In this document: positions 34,169-42,634 of the stretch, in pieces
How positions within the stretch are numbered: position 1 is the stretch's first letter
How the letters are laid out: each line of letters begins with the position of its first letter
Assembly: GCA_016874535.1 (NCBI GenBank)
Contig: VGUA01000012.1
Location: forward strand, 1-52,017
Source: Gammaproteobacteria bacterium
GTDB lineage: Bacteria; Pseudomonadota; Gammaproteobacteria; Ga0077536
Length of the DNA: 52,017 nucleotides
Direction: 5' to 3'
Program-made: the position numbers and the translations under genes
The notes under the pieces: generated by a model
Told to the model about the DNA's origin: nothing
Databases searched by the model: none
What the model saw: the letters and a program-made list of their open reading frames with translations, nothing else

Positions 34169-35257
34169 ATGCAGATAGGTATCGCGCAACTTGCCCAGCG
34201 TTATGGTTACGGCGACATGACCGAGGCGCAGGTCTACGACGAGGAAATCCGCAGCACCATCCTGGCGGACGAGCTGGGTTACGACCAGGTCGGCATGGTC
34301 GAGCACCACTTTGAGGACTACGCCGCCTGTCCTGACAATTTCGTCTATCTGGCGCATCTGGCCCCAAAGACCAGGCGCATCAAGCTCATGACCAGCGCGG
34401 TCATCGTGCCTTGGAACCTCCAGCCTCTGCGGGTGGCGGAGAAGGCGGCCCTGCTCGACATGCTCTCGGGGGGACGCCTGATTCTCGGTCTGGGGCGCGG
34501 ACTTGCGCGGCGGGAATATGACCAATTCGGCATTCCCATGGCCGAGTCGCGTGGCCGTTATGATGAGGCGGTCCCCATGATTCTGAACGCGCTGGAAACC
34601 GGCGTGATGAAAGCCCATGAGGGCACGTATTTCAAACAGCCGGAAGCTCCATTACGCCCCAGGCCTACCCGCTCATTCAAGGGCCGCACCATGCAGGTGG
34701 CTATGTCTGGCGATTCGATTCAGGAGGCGGCCAAGCTGGGGCTCAAGATGCTGCAGTTCTCCTACAAGGATCCCGCCACCCACAAGGACGAAGTGAAGGC
34801 CTATGCCAGCGCCTTCCGCGAGCATCATCATGCGGCGCCGCCCATTCCATTCTTCATAGACTTCATGGTCTGTGATGACAACGCGGACCGCGCGCAGGAG
34901 AATGCCGTGAAGTATGTTCGGACCTATCTCATGAGTCTCATCACGCATTACGAAATGATGGGCGACCATTTCCCGCAGGGCTACGAGGAGTATGGCCAGA
35001 ACGCCAAGGCGCTTGCTGGCGCTGGGCTGGATGCCATCGCTGAAGCCTATGTGGCCGGGCAGACCTGGGGCACGCCGCAGCAGATCCTGGAGAAGGTGGA
35101 AGCCAGACGGCAGACCATCGGCGATTACGATGCCATGTATGTGGTGCGCTTCGCCGGGGCGCCCTATGAAGTTGTTGAACGCTCCCTGCGAATCTTTGCT
35201 ACCAAGGTCATGCCCGAGTTGAAGAGCTGGAACATCCCCACCCACATGGCCGCTTGA
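34169..35257 (+). CDS. Luciferase-like (LLM class) flavin-dependent oxidoreductase
   Basis: A 362-residue TIM-barrel monooxygenase of the bacterial luciferase group: LADELGYDQVGMVEHHFEDY, LMTSAVIVPWNLQPLRVAEK, MLSGGRLILGLGRGLARREY. The EHHF segment and the GRGLARREYDQFGI loop are typical of FMNH2-dependent alkanal monooxygenase-like enzymes, distinct from the subgroup at 4803. The substrate is unknown. The ATG at 34169 (MQIGIAQLAQRYGYGD) follows GAGGA. It is convergent with the hot-dog gene, nine bases away. Confidence 0.88.
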   Translation: MQIGIAQLAQRYGYGDMTEAQVYDEEIRSTILADELGYDQVGMVEHHFEDYAACPDNFVYLAHLAPKTRRIKLMTSAVIVPWNLQPLRVAEKAALLDMLSGGRLILGLGRGLARREYDQFGIPMAESRGRYDEAVPMILNALETGVMKAHEGTYFKQPEAPLRPRPTRSFKGRTMQVAMSGDSIQEAAKLGLKMLQFSYKDPATHKDEVKAYASAFREHHHAAPPIPFFIDFMVCDDNADRAQENAVKYVRTYLMSLITHYEMMGDHFPQGYEEYGQNAKALAGAGLDAIAEAYVAGQTWGTPQQILEKVEARRQTIGDYDAMYVVRFAGAPYEVVERSLRIFATKVMPELKSWNIPTHMAA

Positions 35258-35266
35258 ACGGCTCTC

Positions 35267-36100
35267 TCATGGCGGTGCGGCCACGCGATAGATGAGCGAG
35301 TGCCGTACCCGCATCACGGGTCTGGAAGTGACGTAAACCACTTCCAGATCCACGAACTCGTTGCCCTTGCGTTCATACAGCTGCATCACGCGGCCGTGAA
35401 TCTCTACGGGCTCGTCCAGCCGCACCACACCGCAATGCTCGATATCGCTCGCGACATGAATCCAGGGCCCGACCGCGAGATTCCTGTCCACCACGAGATT
35501 CGCCTGGCGCAGCAGCCAGGCGGGATGGGCGAGGGTCTGGTAGAGCGCAAGGTCGTCACCCAAGCCTGAGGCGAAAGCCCTGCCGGCCTCGGTGGTCAGG
35601 CACTCGTGGAGCGTGCCGATGGGCGGGGCCGCGCCCAGCGCCGCGGCAGTCGCCGGAATCTTATGGAAGGGCATGGGCTCGGTCACCGGCATCTCGAGCA
35701 CGGGTGGCGGTGTCTCGGGCACGGAAGCACGCCCAAGCACGCAGGCTTCCCCGGCTGCATTGCAGAGCTCGAGTTCGAAGGTGCTCGGCGCCCGCGCCTG
35801 CCCGCTATCGTCCGCAACGGCTCGGCATCGCGCGGTGACTTCCTCACCCTCATAAACCGGACGCCGGAAACGCACCTCGAAACGCCCATGTTCCAGAAAC
35901 GTCCGGCCGAGTCGCTCGATCAGTGGGTGGGTCAGGTAGCCGTAGAGCGTGACGCCGGGCACCAGCCCCCCTGCAAAACCGAGTCTGCGGGCGGTTTCGT
36001 CATCATGCATGGGGTTGCCGCTGTCGATGGCATCATTGCGCGCGACTACCCGCCAAGGGGGTAGGGAGTCGTCAGGTGCGGCTTGCGTGAGGGTGCTCAT
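35267..36100 (-). CDS. MaoC/hot-dog-fold dehydratase-like protein
   Basis: A 277-residue protein resembling a double hot-dog MaoC-like hydratase. The first half has RNDAIDSGNPMHDDETARRL with HDDE, then LGFAGGLVPGVTLYGYLTHP, the segment that normally carries the catalytic His/Asp. The second half ends AVGPWIHVASDIEHCGVVRL and MQLYERKGNEFVDLEVVYV. It may hydrate enoyl-CoA esters or act on thioesters. No partner acyl-CoA gene is adjacent, but thiolase, thioesterase and carboxylase genes are elsewhere in the window. Confidence 0.75.
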   Translation of the reverse strand: MSTLTQAAPDDSLPPWRVVARNDAIDSGNPMHDDETARRLGFAGGLVPGVTLYGYLTHPLIERLGRTFLEHGRFEVRFRRPVYEGEEVTARCRAVADDSGQARAPSTFELELCNAAGEACVLGRASVPETPPPVLEMPVTEPMPFHKIPATAAALGAAPPIGTLHECLTTEAGRAFASGLGDDLALYQTLAHPAWLLRQANLVVDRNLAVGPWIHVASDIEHCGVVRLDEPVEIHGRVMQLYERKGNEFVDLEVVYVTSRPVMRVRHSLIYRVAAPP

Positions 36101-36148
36101 CGAACTTCATTCCTGATGTGACGGCTCGGCCTCTTCGCAAAGCATGTG

Positions 36149-37057
36149 CTATTGGCCCCGCTTCACGGACTTTCCGGGCTTGAGGTGTGATGGCCAGGCG
36201 CGATAGCAGTCCGCGCGCCGACGGCGATCCTTGAAGGTGGTGGCCACGCCCTTCTTGCGGTTCTCATGAAGCAGTGCGAGGTCCACCGTGCCGTGCAGCA
36301 CCATTTCGACATTCGTTTCCGCTTCCGCGACCACCCCGTTCGGGGCCGACCATGGGGTATCGCAGGGGGAAAGAATGGAGCTGCGGGTCCAGCCATTGGG
36401 CACGGGGCCGCGCGGGAGCTTGCCGCCCGTGGCGCAATGCGCGAAGTACACCTGGTTTTCGATGCAGCGGGACTGCGCGCAATGGCGCACACGCCAGAAG
36501 CCGGGTTCGCTGAACGTGAACGAGGGGCAGAGGATGATCTCCGCGCCCTGCTCGGTCAGCGAGGCTGAGCATTCGGGGATCTCCGCCTCGTAGCAGATAT
36601 TGATCCCGACCCGCGCAAAGGGCAGATCGAAGGCCTCCATGCGGTCACCTTCGCGGGTCTTCCATTGCGATTCGGCCGGGAAGATGTGCGTCTTCTCGTG
36701 CGCGTGCACCAACCCGTTCGGGCCGTACACATACGCCACATTGAAATAGCCGCCGGTCTTTTTCTTCTCCAGATGCGAGCCGGCCACGATGTGCTGGCCG
36801 CGCCGTCGCGCCTCGTCCTCGAAGAACGAGCGGTAGGCCTTGGTGTAGCGATCGACCTTCACGAGTTCGGCAACGGGCCGGTTACGCCAGTCCTCCAGCG
36901 TGGTGAAGAGCGCCAGGGTGAAGAGCTCCGGTAGCAGGACGAGATCTGCCCCCTTGGCCTGATCGAGCAGGCGGGCGGCGTGGCGGGCAAACCCGTCAAA
37001 GTCCTTGACGGGACGCATCACAAACTGGCAAGCGGCAATGGAGACGGGTTTTGACAT
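36149..37057 (-). CDS. Carbon-nitrogen hydrolase (nitrilase-superfamily amidase)
   Basis: A 302-residue cytoplasmic amidase. The catalytic triad is Glu44 in LPELF, Lys122 in HEKTHIFP and Cys155 in GINICYEAEIPE. The core resembles N-carbamoylase/omega-amidase-like members; it hydrolyses a C-N bond to acid and ammonia. ATG 37057 lies behind GGGAGC. It is divergent from the imidase-like gene at 37180 across 122 bases, so the pair probably shares control and may act in sequence on an imide and its half-amide. Confidence 0.88.
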   Translation of the reverse strand: MSKPVSIAACQFVMRPVKDFDGFARHAARLLDQAKGADLVLLPELFTLALFTTLEDWRNRPVAELVKVDRYTKAYRSFFEDEARRRGQHIVAGSHLEKKKTGGYFNVAYVYGPNGLVHAHEKTHIFPAESQWKTREGDRMEAFDLPFARVGINICYEAEIPECSASLTEQGAEIILCPSFTFSEPGFWRVRHCAQSRCIENQVYFAHCATGGKLPRGPVPNGWTRSSILSPCDTPWSAPNGVVAEAETNVEMVLHGTVDLALLHENRKKGVATTFKDRRRRADCYRAWPSHLKPGKSVKRGQ

Positions 37058-37179
37058 GAGGACGTGCTCCCGGCTGGCGTGACTGGGAAGCATTGTGTTC
37101 AGGTTCGCGCTGCACACGCAATCATCCGGAGTGGCTGCCCGCCCTTGCCGGCGGTGCCTCCGCAGATAAGGAAGGAACG

Positions 37180-38070
37180 ATGACCATGCCTCGCAAAGAC
37201 ATCCAGGTCTGCTTCAACGTCCACTTCGATTCGGTTTCCCTGTGGCTGGGCTCCTTCGGGGGCGAGGATTCACCCTGCGACATCTCGCGTGGTGTTCATG
37301 CCGCGAGGGTGGGCACTCCAAGGTTGCTCGACCTGTTCGATCGGTATGGCATCACCACCACCTGGAACATCACGGGGCACTCCATCGAAAGTTTCCCCCG
37401 CGAATCGAAGCTGGTGGCCGATGCTGGCCATGAACTCGGACTCCACGGCTATGCCCATGAGAACCCTCTCGCCATGTCGCGCGAGCAGGAATCTGCGGTG
37501 CTCGACAAGACTTTCAATCTGGTGGTGGAACTTTGCGGCAAGGCACCCAAGGGATATTCCGCGCCCTGGTGGGAACTCTCACGCAATACGATAGATCTGC
37601 TGCTTGCCAAGGGCATTGAATACGATCACAGCCTGATGGAGCACGATGTCTCGCCTTACTACCTGCGCCGCGGCGACAAGTGGACCAAGATTGACTACAG
37701 CCAGCCGGCGGGGAGCTGGATGAAGCCCTGGGTTCCCGGCACGCCAACCGGGCTGCTGGAGATCCCGTGCAGCTGGTATCTGGATGACGCTCCGCCGGTG
37801 ATGTTCGTCAAGAAATTCCCGAACAGCCACGGGTGGGTGCCACCGCGCGATCTGGGCCAGATGTGGCAGGACCAGTTCGACTGGATGTATCGCAATCTGG
37901 ATTACGGCGTATTCAACGCCTGCCTGCATCCGGATGCAGCGGGGCACCCGCAGATGCTGATGATGGTGGAGCGCCTGATTGACCACATGCGCCACCACGA
38001 AGGGGTGCGCTTCATGACGCTGGGTGCCATTTGCAGTGAATTCAAGGCGAAGAATCCGCCGCCAGCCTGA
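37180..38070 (+). CDS. Polysaccharide-deacetylase-fold hydrolase, cyclic-imide-hydrolase-like
   Basis: A 296-residue NodB-fold metallohydrolase. By memory it closely resembles the cyclic imide hydrolase (imidase) type rather than chitin deacetylases: SLWLGSFGGEDSP, DISRGVHAARVGTPRLLDLF, NITGHSIESFP, DAGHELGLHGYAHENP and GYSAPWWE. The metal His pair is His89 and His93 (HGYAH). Motif 1 reads NVHFDSV, with Asp17 kept and His15 where Asp is usual. It probably opens a cyclic imide or amide. ATG 37180 is preceded by GGAAGGAA. It overlaps the convergent CobW gene by 29 bases. Confidence 0.83.
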   Translation: MTMPRKDIQVCFNVHFDSVSLWLGSFGGEDSPCDISRGVHAARVGTPRLLDLFDRYGITTTWNITGHSIESFPRESKLVADAGHELGLHGYAHENPLAMSREQESAVLDKTFNLVVELCGKAPKGYSAPWWELSRNTIDLLLAKGIEYDHSLMEHDVSPYYLRRGDKWTKIDYSQPAGSWMKPWVPGTPTGLLEIPCSWYLDDAPPVMFVKKFPNSHGWVPPRDLGQMWQDQFDWMYRNLDYGVFNACLHPDAAGHPQMLMMVERLIDHMRHHEGVRFMTLGAICSEFKAKNPPPA

Positions 38071-39082
38071 GGCGCTGCGCGGCCCGGTTGAACACCTGCA
38101 GCGAGTCCTTGATGACGGCGGGGTCGAGGCCGTCGGTGGTGAACACCAGACGGGAACGGTCATCTCCGTCCGGCCAGGCCGGGAGATGGTATGGCGGATG
38201 CACCAGATGCTGGACGCCATTGATGACCACCGGGGTGTCAGTGCCGGCGATGCCAAGCAATCCCTTCACGCGCAGGATGCGCCGTCCGTGTGTGTGCAGA
38301 AGCATGGACAGCCACAGGCCGAAGCTTGTCCAGTCGAGCGCTTCATCGAGAAAAAAGGCCGTCGCCCGATAAGGCAGTTCGTGGGCATGGATGCCCTTTG
38401 TCCCATGCGAATGAGCATGAGGTGATGCCGACCCAGCTCTCCGCCGGCTGTGTGCCGAGCCCATCCTGCTGTCAGCGGTGAGGAGCAGTGTTGCTTCAGC
38501 CTCACTGGCGGGAAGCATGTCGGCCTCCGAATTCAGTGCCTCGAGCGCCGCAGCCAGGGCCTGCAAGTCGGCCGAGGGTACGAGGTCGGTTTTGGTCAGC
38601 ACCAGCACGTCTGCCGCCGCTACCTGCTGGGCCAGTTCGCGTCTTGCCATCAGATCCGCGTGGCCGTTCACTGCATCGACGGTGGTTACTACGAGGCCGG
38701 GACGTACATGGTGACGCAGCTCCGGGTCGTTCAGCAGGGTTGCGAGAATGGGGGCCGGATCGGCAATCCCGGTCGTCTCCAGCAGGATGCGTCGGTAGGC
38801 GGGGATTTCGCCCGCAAGACGGCGTGTCTCCAGCAGCAGGATTGCCTCCTTCAGATCCTCCCGGATGGCGCAGCAGACACAGCCGTTGGCGAGCAGCACG
38901 GGGGCGCCATCCAGAGTGTCGACCAGCTGATGATCAAGCCCTATCTGGCCGAACTCGTTGATGAGCACAGCGGTGCCGGCGAGAGCGGGGTCTTGCAACC
39001 AGCGATTGAGCAGGGAGGTCTTGCCGCTGCCGAGAAAGCCGGTCAGCACGTTGACTGGCAATGCTTCGCGTCGCGTGCTCAT
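38042..39082 (-). CDS. CobW/COG0523-family GTPase metallochaperone
   Basis: A 346-residue G3E-family GTPase. Walker A is GFLGSGKTS, the CxCC metal motif is GCVCC (residues 67-71), and the G4-type motif is LTKTDLV. A His-rich loop (SPHAHSHGTKGIHAHELP) precedes the C-terminal CobW domain (FFLDEALDWTSFGLWLSMLL). These proteins deliver zinc or other metals to client enzymes; some activate nitrile hydratases. Clients could be the metal-dependent imidase-like enzyme that it overlaps convergently, but this is inference. It follows a small Cys-containing gene by nine bases. Confidence 0.9.
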   Translation of the reverse strand: MSTRREALPVNVLTGFLGSGKTSLLNRWLQDPALAGTAVLINEFGQIGLDHQLVDTLDGAPVLLANGCVCCAIREDLKEAILLLETRRLAGEIPAYRRILLETTGIADPAPILATLLNDPELRHHVRPGLVVTTVDAVNGHADLMARRELAQQVAAADVLVLTKTDLVPSADLQALAAALEALNSEADMLPASEAEATLLLTADSRMGSAHSRRRAGSASPHAHSHGTKGIHAHELPYRATAFFLDEALDWTSFGLWLSMLLHTHGRRILRVKGLLGIAGTDTPVVINGVQHLVHPPYHLPAWPDGDDRSRLVFTTDGLDPAVIKDSLQVFNRAAQRLRLAADSSP

Positions 39083-39091
39083 GGAGCGCCC

Positions 39092-39418
39092 TCAGGCGCG
39101 AAGGCTGCTCAGGCGGGCGAGGAGATCCGGATCGAGCGGGTCCACCGCTCGCCCCGCAATGTCCTCCACGCGCTGCCACACCTGGGGCAGGGCAGGCACC
39201 AGCTCACTGCGGCCGCGCTGGCTGCGCACGATGTACTGGCCCATGGCCCAGTCCTCGAGTACGCAGCCGTGGCCGGCAATCACCGTGTTCACGAGCTTCA
39301 CACGGAACAGACGTTCCAGACGCTGGTCACGACCGTCCGTCTCGGTTGTCGAGCCCGACTCCGGAGCCTTCTCGGTCCAGTGGGGTAGCCCGCTGACCAT
39401 TGCACAGAATCCGCACAT
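39092..39418 (-). CDS. Small hypothetical protein upstream of the CobW gene
   Basis: A 108-residue protein starting MCGFCAMVSGLPHWTE (CxxC) and continuing DQRLERLFRVKLVNTVIAGHG, CVLEDWAMGQYIVRSQRGRS, then IAGRAVDPLDPDLLARLSSL. ATG 39418 is used; 39430 is an in-frame alternative and neither has a clear ribosome site. It is tightly linked to the CobW gene, hinting at metal or cysteine involvement. I do not recognise the family. Confidence 0.6.
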   Translation of the reverse strand: MCGFCAMVSGLPHWTEKAPESGSTTETDGRDQRLERLFRVKLVNTVIAGHGCVLEDWAMGQYIVRSQRGRSELVPALPQVWQRVEDIAGRAVDPLDPDLLARLSSLRA

Positions 39419-39552
39419 GGGTGCGAGCATGCCACAGGGCGGGTAACTGGTATAACCGGGCCGAGCGATCAGGCCGCGGAGTCTTGACTCTCCATGCCTC
39501 GGCGGCAATGGTAGCTGTGCCAACACGAATCACAACAGGGGAGGCCAGCACC

Positions 39553-39993
39553 ATGACACTCGAAGAACGCATCACCCGGCTCGAAGACATCGAGGCCATC
39601 AAGCAGCTCAAGGCCCGCTACGCGGAGATCTGCGACGACATGCACAATCCCGATCGCATCGCGTCCGTGTTTGCCGAGGATGCCATCTGGGAAAGTCCAG
39701 ATTTCGGCAAGGCCACGGGACATGCCGAAATTCGCGAACTGTTCCAGAACTTCAAGGACATGTTCAGCTTTTCCCAGCACAACATGATGAACCCCATCAT
39801 CGAAGTGAATGGGAATCGAGCGACGGGTATCTGGTACATCATGGGCCCCTGGACCTATACCAAGACAGGTGCGCAGAAGTGGTTCGCTCTGCGCTATGAC
39901 GATGACTACGTGAAGATCAACGGGCAGTGGAAATACGCCCACCTCCGTGCGCGCATGCGCATGGTGGCGGACCGTAGCGGCGAGCAGGGCTGA
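39553..39993 (+). CDS. NTF2/SnoaL-like protein
   Basis: A 146-residue protein of the SnoaL_4/ketosteroid-isomerase-like fold: MTLEERITRLEDIEAIKQLK, RYAEICDDMHNPDRIASVFA, EDAIWESPDFGKATGHAEIR, then TGIWYIMGPWTYTK and a final WKYAHLRARMRMVAD. Such proteins often serve ring-hydroxylation, isomerisation or dehydration in aromatic or steroid breakdown. A GGGGAGG ribosome site precedes ATG 39553. It lies upstream of the thiolase/DUF35 genes in the same direction with a 113-base gap. Confidence 0.85.
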   Translation: MTLEERITRLEDIEAIKQLKARYAEICDDMHNPDRIASVFAEDAIWESPDFGKATGHAEIRELFQNFKDMFSFSQHNMMNPIIEVNGNRATGIWYIMGPWTYTKTGAQKWFALRYDDDYVKINGQWKYAHLRARMRMVADRSGEQG

Positions 39994-40106
39994 CGCGCGA
40001 CCGCCTTCGCAGACGAAGTCTCGCCGGGGTGCATGAGATCACCTGCAGGATGCGGTAAGCTCCGCCCCGCGCGAGGCATTCGCGCCTCACGGTGCCATTC
40101 ACGAAC

Positions 40107-41270
40107 ATGACGATCAAAGGCAAGGCGTATATCGCCGGCATATACGAACATCCCACCCGCAAGGCCGAGGGCATTCCGCTTTCCCAACTGCACGCGGAAG
40201 TAGCCAAGGGTGCACTCGATGACGCGGGGCTTACCGTTGCAGATGTCGACGGTTATTTCTGTGCCGGTGATGCACCGGGCTTGGGTGGCTTTTCCATGGC
40301 CGAGTACATGGGGCTCCGGGTGCGCCAGACGGACTGCACCGAGACCGGCGGATCTTCTTACATCGCGCACCTCAATCACGCGGCGCAGGCCATAGCCACG
40401 GGCAAGATCAAGGTGGCGCTGATCACCCTGGCCGGCAAACCCCGTACCGGTGGCGCTCCACCCGGCAGGCCGCCCATGGCGGTGGTGCCGCCGGATGCGC
40501 CCTTCGAGCTGCCCTTCAAGCCTACGGTGCTCAATCTCTATGCCATGTGCGCCCGGCGCCACGTGCATGAATTCGGCACCACGCCGGAGCAGCTCGCCTG
40601 GATCAAGGTTGCCGCGTCCCAGCACGCCCAGCACAACCCGCACGCCATGTTGCGCGATGTGGTCACCGTGGAGGAGGTCGTCAATTCACCCATCGTGGCC
40701 GATCCGCTGCATCGTCTGGATTGCTGCGTGGTCTCGGATGGTGGCGGGGCGCTGGTCGTGGTGGCACCCGAGATTGCCGCCCAACTGCAGCGGCCCAAGG
40801 TACGGATTCTGGGCGCGGGAGAGGCCATCAAGCACACCAATGGTGGCGAGATGGACATCACCTGGTCCGGCGCGGTGTGGTCGGGGGCCAAGGCCTTCGA
40901 AGAGGCCGGTGTGCGCCCGACAGACATCAAGTACGTCTCGGTCTATGACAGCTTCACCATCACGGTGCTCATGCAGCTGGAAGATCTCGGTTTCTGTGCG
41001 AAGGGCGAGGGTGGACGTTTCGTGGCGGATGGCAATCTCATCTCGGGTGTCGGCAAGCTGCCTTTCAATACGGATGGCGGCGGTCTGTGCAACAACCACC
41101 CTGGCAATCGAGGCGGCATGACCAAGGTGCTGGAGGCGGTGCGACAGCTCAGGGGCGAGGCGCACCCGGCCGTGCAGGTGAAGAACTGTGATCTGGCGCT
41201 GGCCCATGGCACTGGGGGATATCTGCCCACCCGGCATGGCAGTGCAACGGTGATTCTGGAGAGGGCTTGA
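40107..41270 (+). CDS. Thiolase-like (SCP2/Ltp-type) protein without the nucleophilic cysteine
   Basis: A 387-residue thiolase-fold protein. The region that normally holds the nucleophilic Cys reads CTETGGSSYIAHLNHAAQAI, with no Cys at the catalytic position. Conserved C-terminal marks are VYDSFTITVLMQLEDLGFC, LPFNTDGGGLCNNHPGNRGG and LAHGTGGYLPTRHGS. Cys-less members act as Ltp2-type retro-aldolases with a DUF35 partner, encoded next. Such a pair cleaves a side chain or ring intermediate as a CoA thioester. ATG 40107 (MTIKGKAYIAGIYEHP) is preferred; a GTG at 40092 is possible. Confidence 0.87.
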   Translation: MTIKGKAYIAGIYEHPTRKAEGIPLSQLHAEVAKGALDDAGLTVADVDGYFCAGDAPGLGGFSMAEYMGLRVRQTDCTETGGSSYIAHLNHAAQAIATGKIKVALITLAGKPRTGGAPPGRPPMAVVPPDAPFELPFKPTVLNLYAMCARRHVHEFGTTPEQLAWIKVAASQHAQHNPHAMLRDVVTVEEVVNSPIVADPLHRLDCCVVSDGGGALVVVAPEIAAQLQRPKVRILGAGEAIKHTNGGEMDITWSGAVWSGAKAFEEAGVRPTDIKYVSVYDSFTITVLMQLEDLGFCAKGEGGRFVADGNLISGVGKLPFNTDGGGLCNNHPGNRGGMTKVLEAVRQLRGEAHPAVQVKNCDLALAHGTGGYLPTRHGSATVILERA

Positions 41271-41272
41271 TC

Positions 41273-41656
41273 ATGTCCGCAACAAAAGATGACACCGCCG
41301 TGGCGGATCGCGCGCTCGCCCCTTACTGGGAGGCTGCCCGTGCCGGTCGCTTGCTGCTGCGTCGCTGTAATGCGTGCAGCGAGCTGCACTACTACCCGCG
41401 GCCGCTGTGTCCCTTCTGCCTGTCTGCTGACGGCGAATGGGTGGAGGCCAGCGGAGAGGGCGTGATCTACAGCTGGAGCGTGGAGCGGCGGGCCAATCCT
41501 CCGTATGCGATTGCCTTCGTCACCTTGCGGGAAGGCCCCACTCTCATGAGCAATATCGTGGACTGCGATCTGGACGGACTTGCCATCGGTCAGCCGGTGC
41601 GCCTCAAGTTTGAGGAACGCGAAGGACAACCTTCGCCGGTGTTCAGGCCTGCTTGA
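41273..41656 (+). CDS. DUF35 zinc-ribbon/OB-fold acyl-CoA-associated protein
   Basis: A 127-residue protein with a rubredoxin-like zinc ribbon (CNAC and CPFC) followed by an OB-fold (GEGVIYSWSVERRANPPYAIAFV, GPTLMSNIVDCDLDGLAIGQ). In ChsH2/Ltp2-type aldolase complexes this protein pairs with a thiolase-like subunit. The ATG at 41273 is two bases from the thiolase stop and has GGAGAGGG upstream. Its end overlaps the convergent flavin-binding gene by 14 bases. Confidence 0.88.
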   Translation: MSATKDDTAVADRALAPYWEAARAGRLLLRRCNACSELHYYPRPLCPFCLSADGEWVEASGEGVIYSWSVERRANPPYAIAFVTLREGPTLMSNIVDCDLDGLAIGQPVRLKFEEREGQPSPVFRPA

Positions 41657-42125
41657 CAGGCTTCAGTCCGTGGCCCCGGATCCAGCGCGGAGTGATACGG
41701 ATGGCGTACTCGGTGGGGATACGGGCACGTAGCGAGGCCGCCATGTCGCCTTCGGGATCAGGCAGGTAGCGGGAGATCATCGCTTCGGTGATGCGCCCGC
41801 CTTCTTCCAGCAGGAGCTCGGCATCACCCTGGCCCCGCAGCAGCTTGTAGCGTGCATCATGCAAGGTGATCTCGAAGGCGCACCGTGGGTTGGCCGCAAG
41901 ATTGCGTCGCATCAGCGTGCTCTGGTTCGTGATGCACCAGAAACAGCCTTCCTCATACAGAAACCACAGGGTCGAGATGAGCGGATAGCCATTGGGCGAG
42001 AGAGAAGACAGCCGTACCGGGCTGTGATGCGAGGAGAGCAGCGTGGCCACGGCATCCGGAGCGAGTGAGCGCAGTCTGCGCGGGGTGGCTTGATTCATGG
42101 GCGAGGTGAGGGTTGGCGTGGACAC
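41643..42125 (-). CDS. Pyridoxamine 5'-phosphate oxidase-like FMN/F420-binding protein
   Basis: A 160-residue split-barrel protein. ATLLSSHHSPVRLSSLSPNG, YPLISTLWFLYEEGCFWCIT and LMRRNLAANPRCAFEITLHD follow the PNPOx-like pattern for FMN or F420 binding. In this context it could serve as a flavin reductase or handle F420 for the luciferase-like enzymes, but this is speculative. ATG 42125 or 42098 (MNQATP) may be used. It lies two bases after the exported-protein gene on the same strand. Confidence 0.8.
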   Translation of the reverse strand: MSTPTLTSPMNQATPRRLRSLAPDAVATLLSSHHSPVRLSSLSPNGYPLISTLWFLYEEGCFWCITNQSTLMRRNLAANPRCAFEITLHDARYKLLRGQGDAELLLEEGGRITEAMISRYLPDPEGDMAASLRARIPTEYAIRITPRWIRGHGLKPVKQA

Positions 42126-42127
42126 CC

Positions 42128-42625
42128 TCAGTAGAGATAGACCACCTGATCATCGATGAAAGTGTAGCGGGGATACTTGTACCAGCCATAGACCAGCGAG
42201 CGCCGGGGCTCCTTGTGGACCTTGGTGTCGTAGATCCGGAGCTTGCCTTCCACGGGGTTCATCCAGAAGTCGAGGTCATAGACCTTGTCCGGATCGCTGG
42301 CGGAAACAAAATCGGTGCAGGCGAAGTAGGTAGTGCCGTCGATACGGCGCACCGGGTCGTGAATCTTCACGAACTTCAGCGCCAGGCGCTCGCCGGTGTG
42401 GCTGTCAGTGAGATGGAAAACGCCGTTGCTGTCCACCTCTGCTGCCACATGCGCCAGCATGGCTGCCTTGATGTCCTCCACGTAGTACTTGGGAGGATTC
42501 TGGTCGGGCACTGGCACCGGGGATTCCGCATGCCCCGGCAGGGAGAGGGCAAAAGCCAGGCAGGCGAGCACGATGCGGGGCATGCGTGCCAACCTGCCGG
42601 GCATGCGTGCCAACCTGCCGGGCAT
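42128..42625 (-). CDS. Exported protein of unknown function
   Basis: A 165-residue protein if started at ATG 42625, which has the best ribosome site (AGGTGAAAGG). The signal peptide core is RIVLACLAFALSLPGHAES. Its N-terminus MPGRLAR-MPGRLAR-MPR comes from a 21-bp tandem repeat and supplies three in-frame ATGs (42625, 42604, 42583). The mature domain (YYVEDIKAAMLAHVAAEVDS, DFVSASDPDKVYDLDFWMNP, YKYPRYTFIDDQVVYLY) is not recognised. It directly follows the tiny secreted-protein gene. Confidence 0.75.
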   Translation of the reverse strand: MPGRLARMPGRLARMPRIVLACLAFALSLPGHAESPVPVPDQNPPKYYVEDIKAAMLAHVAAEVDSNGVFHLTDSHTGERLALKFVKIHDPVRRIDGTTYFACTDFVSASDPDKVYDLDFWMNPVEGKLRIYDTKVHKEPRRSLVYGWYKYPRYTFIDDQVVYLY

Positions 42626-42627
42626 GC
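42579..42627. repeat. 21-bp tandem repeat at the start of the exported-protein gene
   Basis: Two full copies of the 21-base unit beginning GGCATGCGTGCCAACCTGCC (42579-42599 and 42600-42620) plus a 7-base third start. Because 21 is a multiple of three, each copy adds seven residues and another ATG in frame, so copy number could vary without breaking the gene. Confidence 0.9.
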
Positions 42628-42634
42628 CTTTCAC

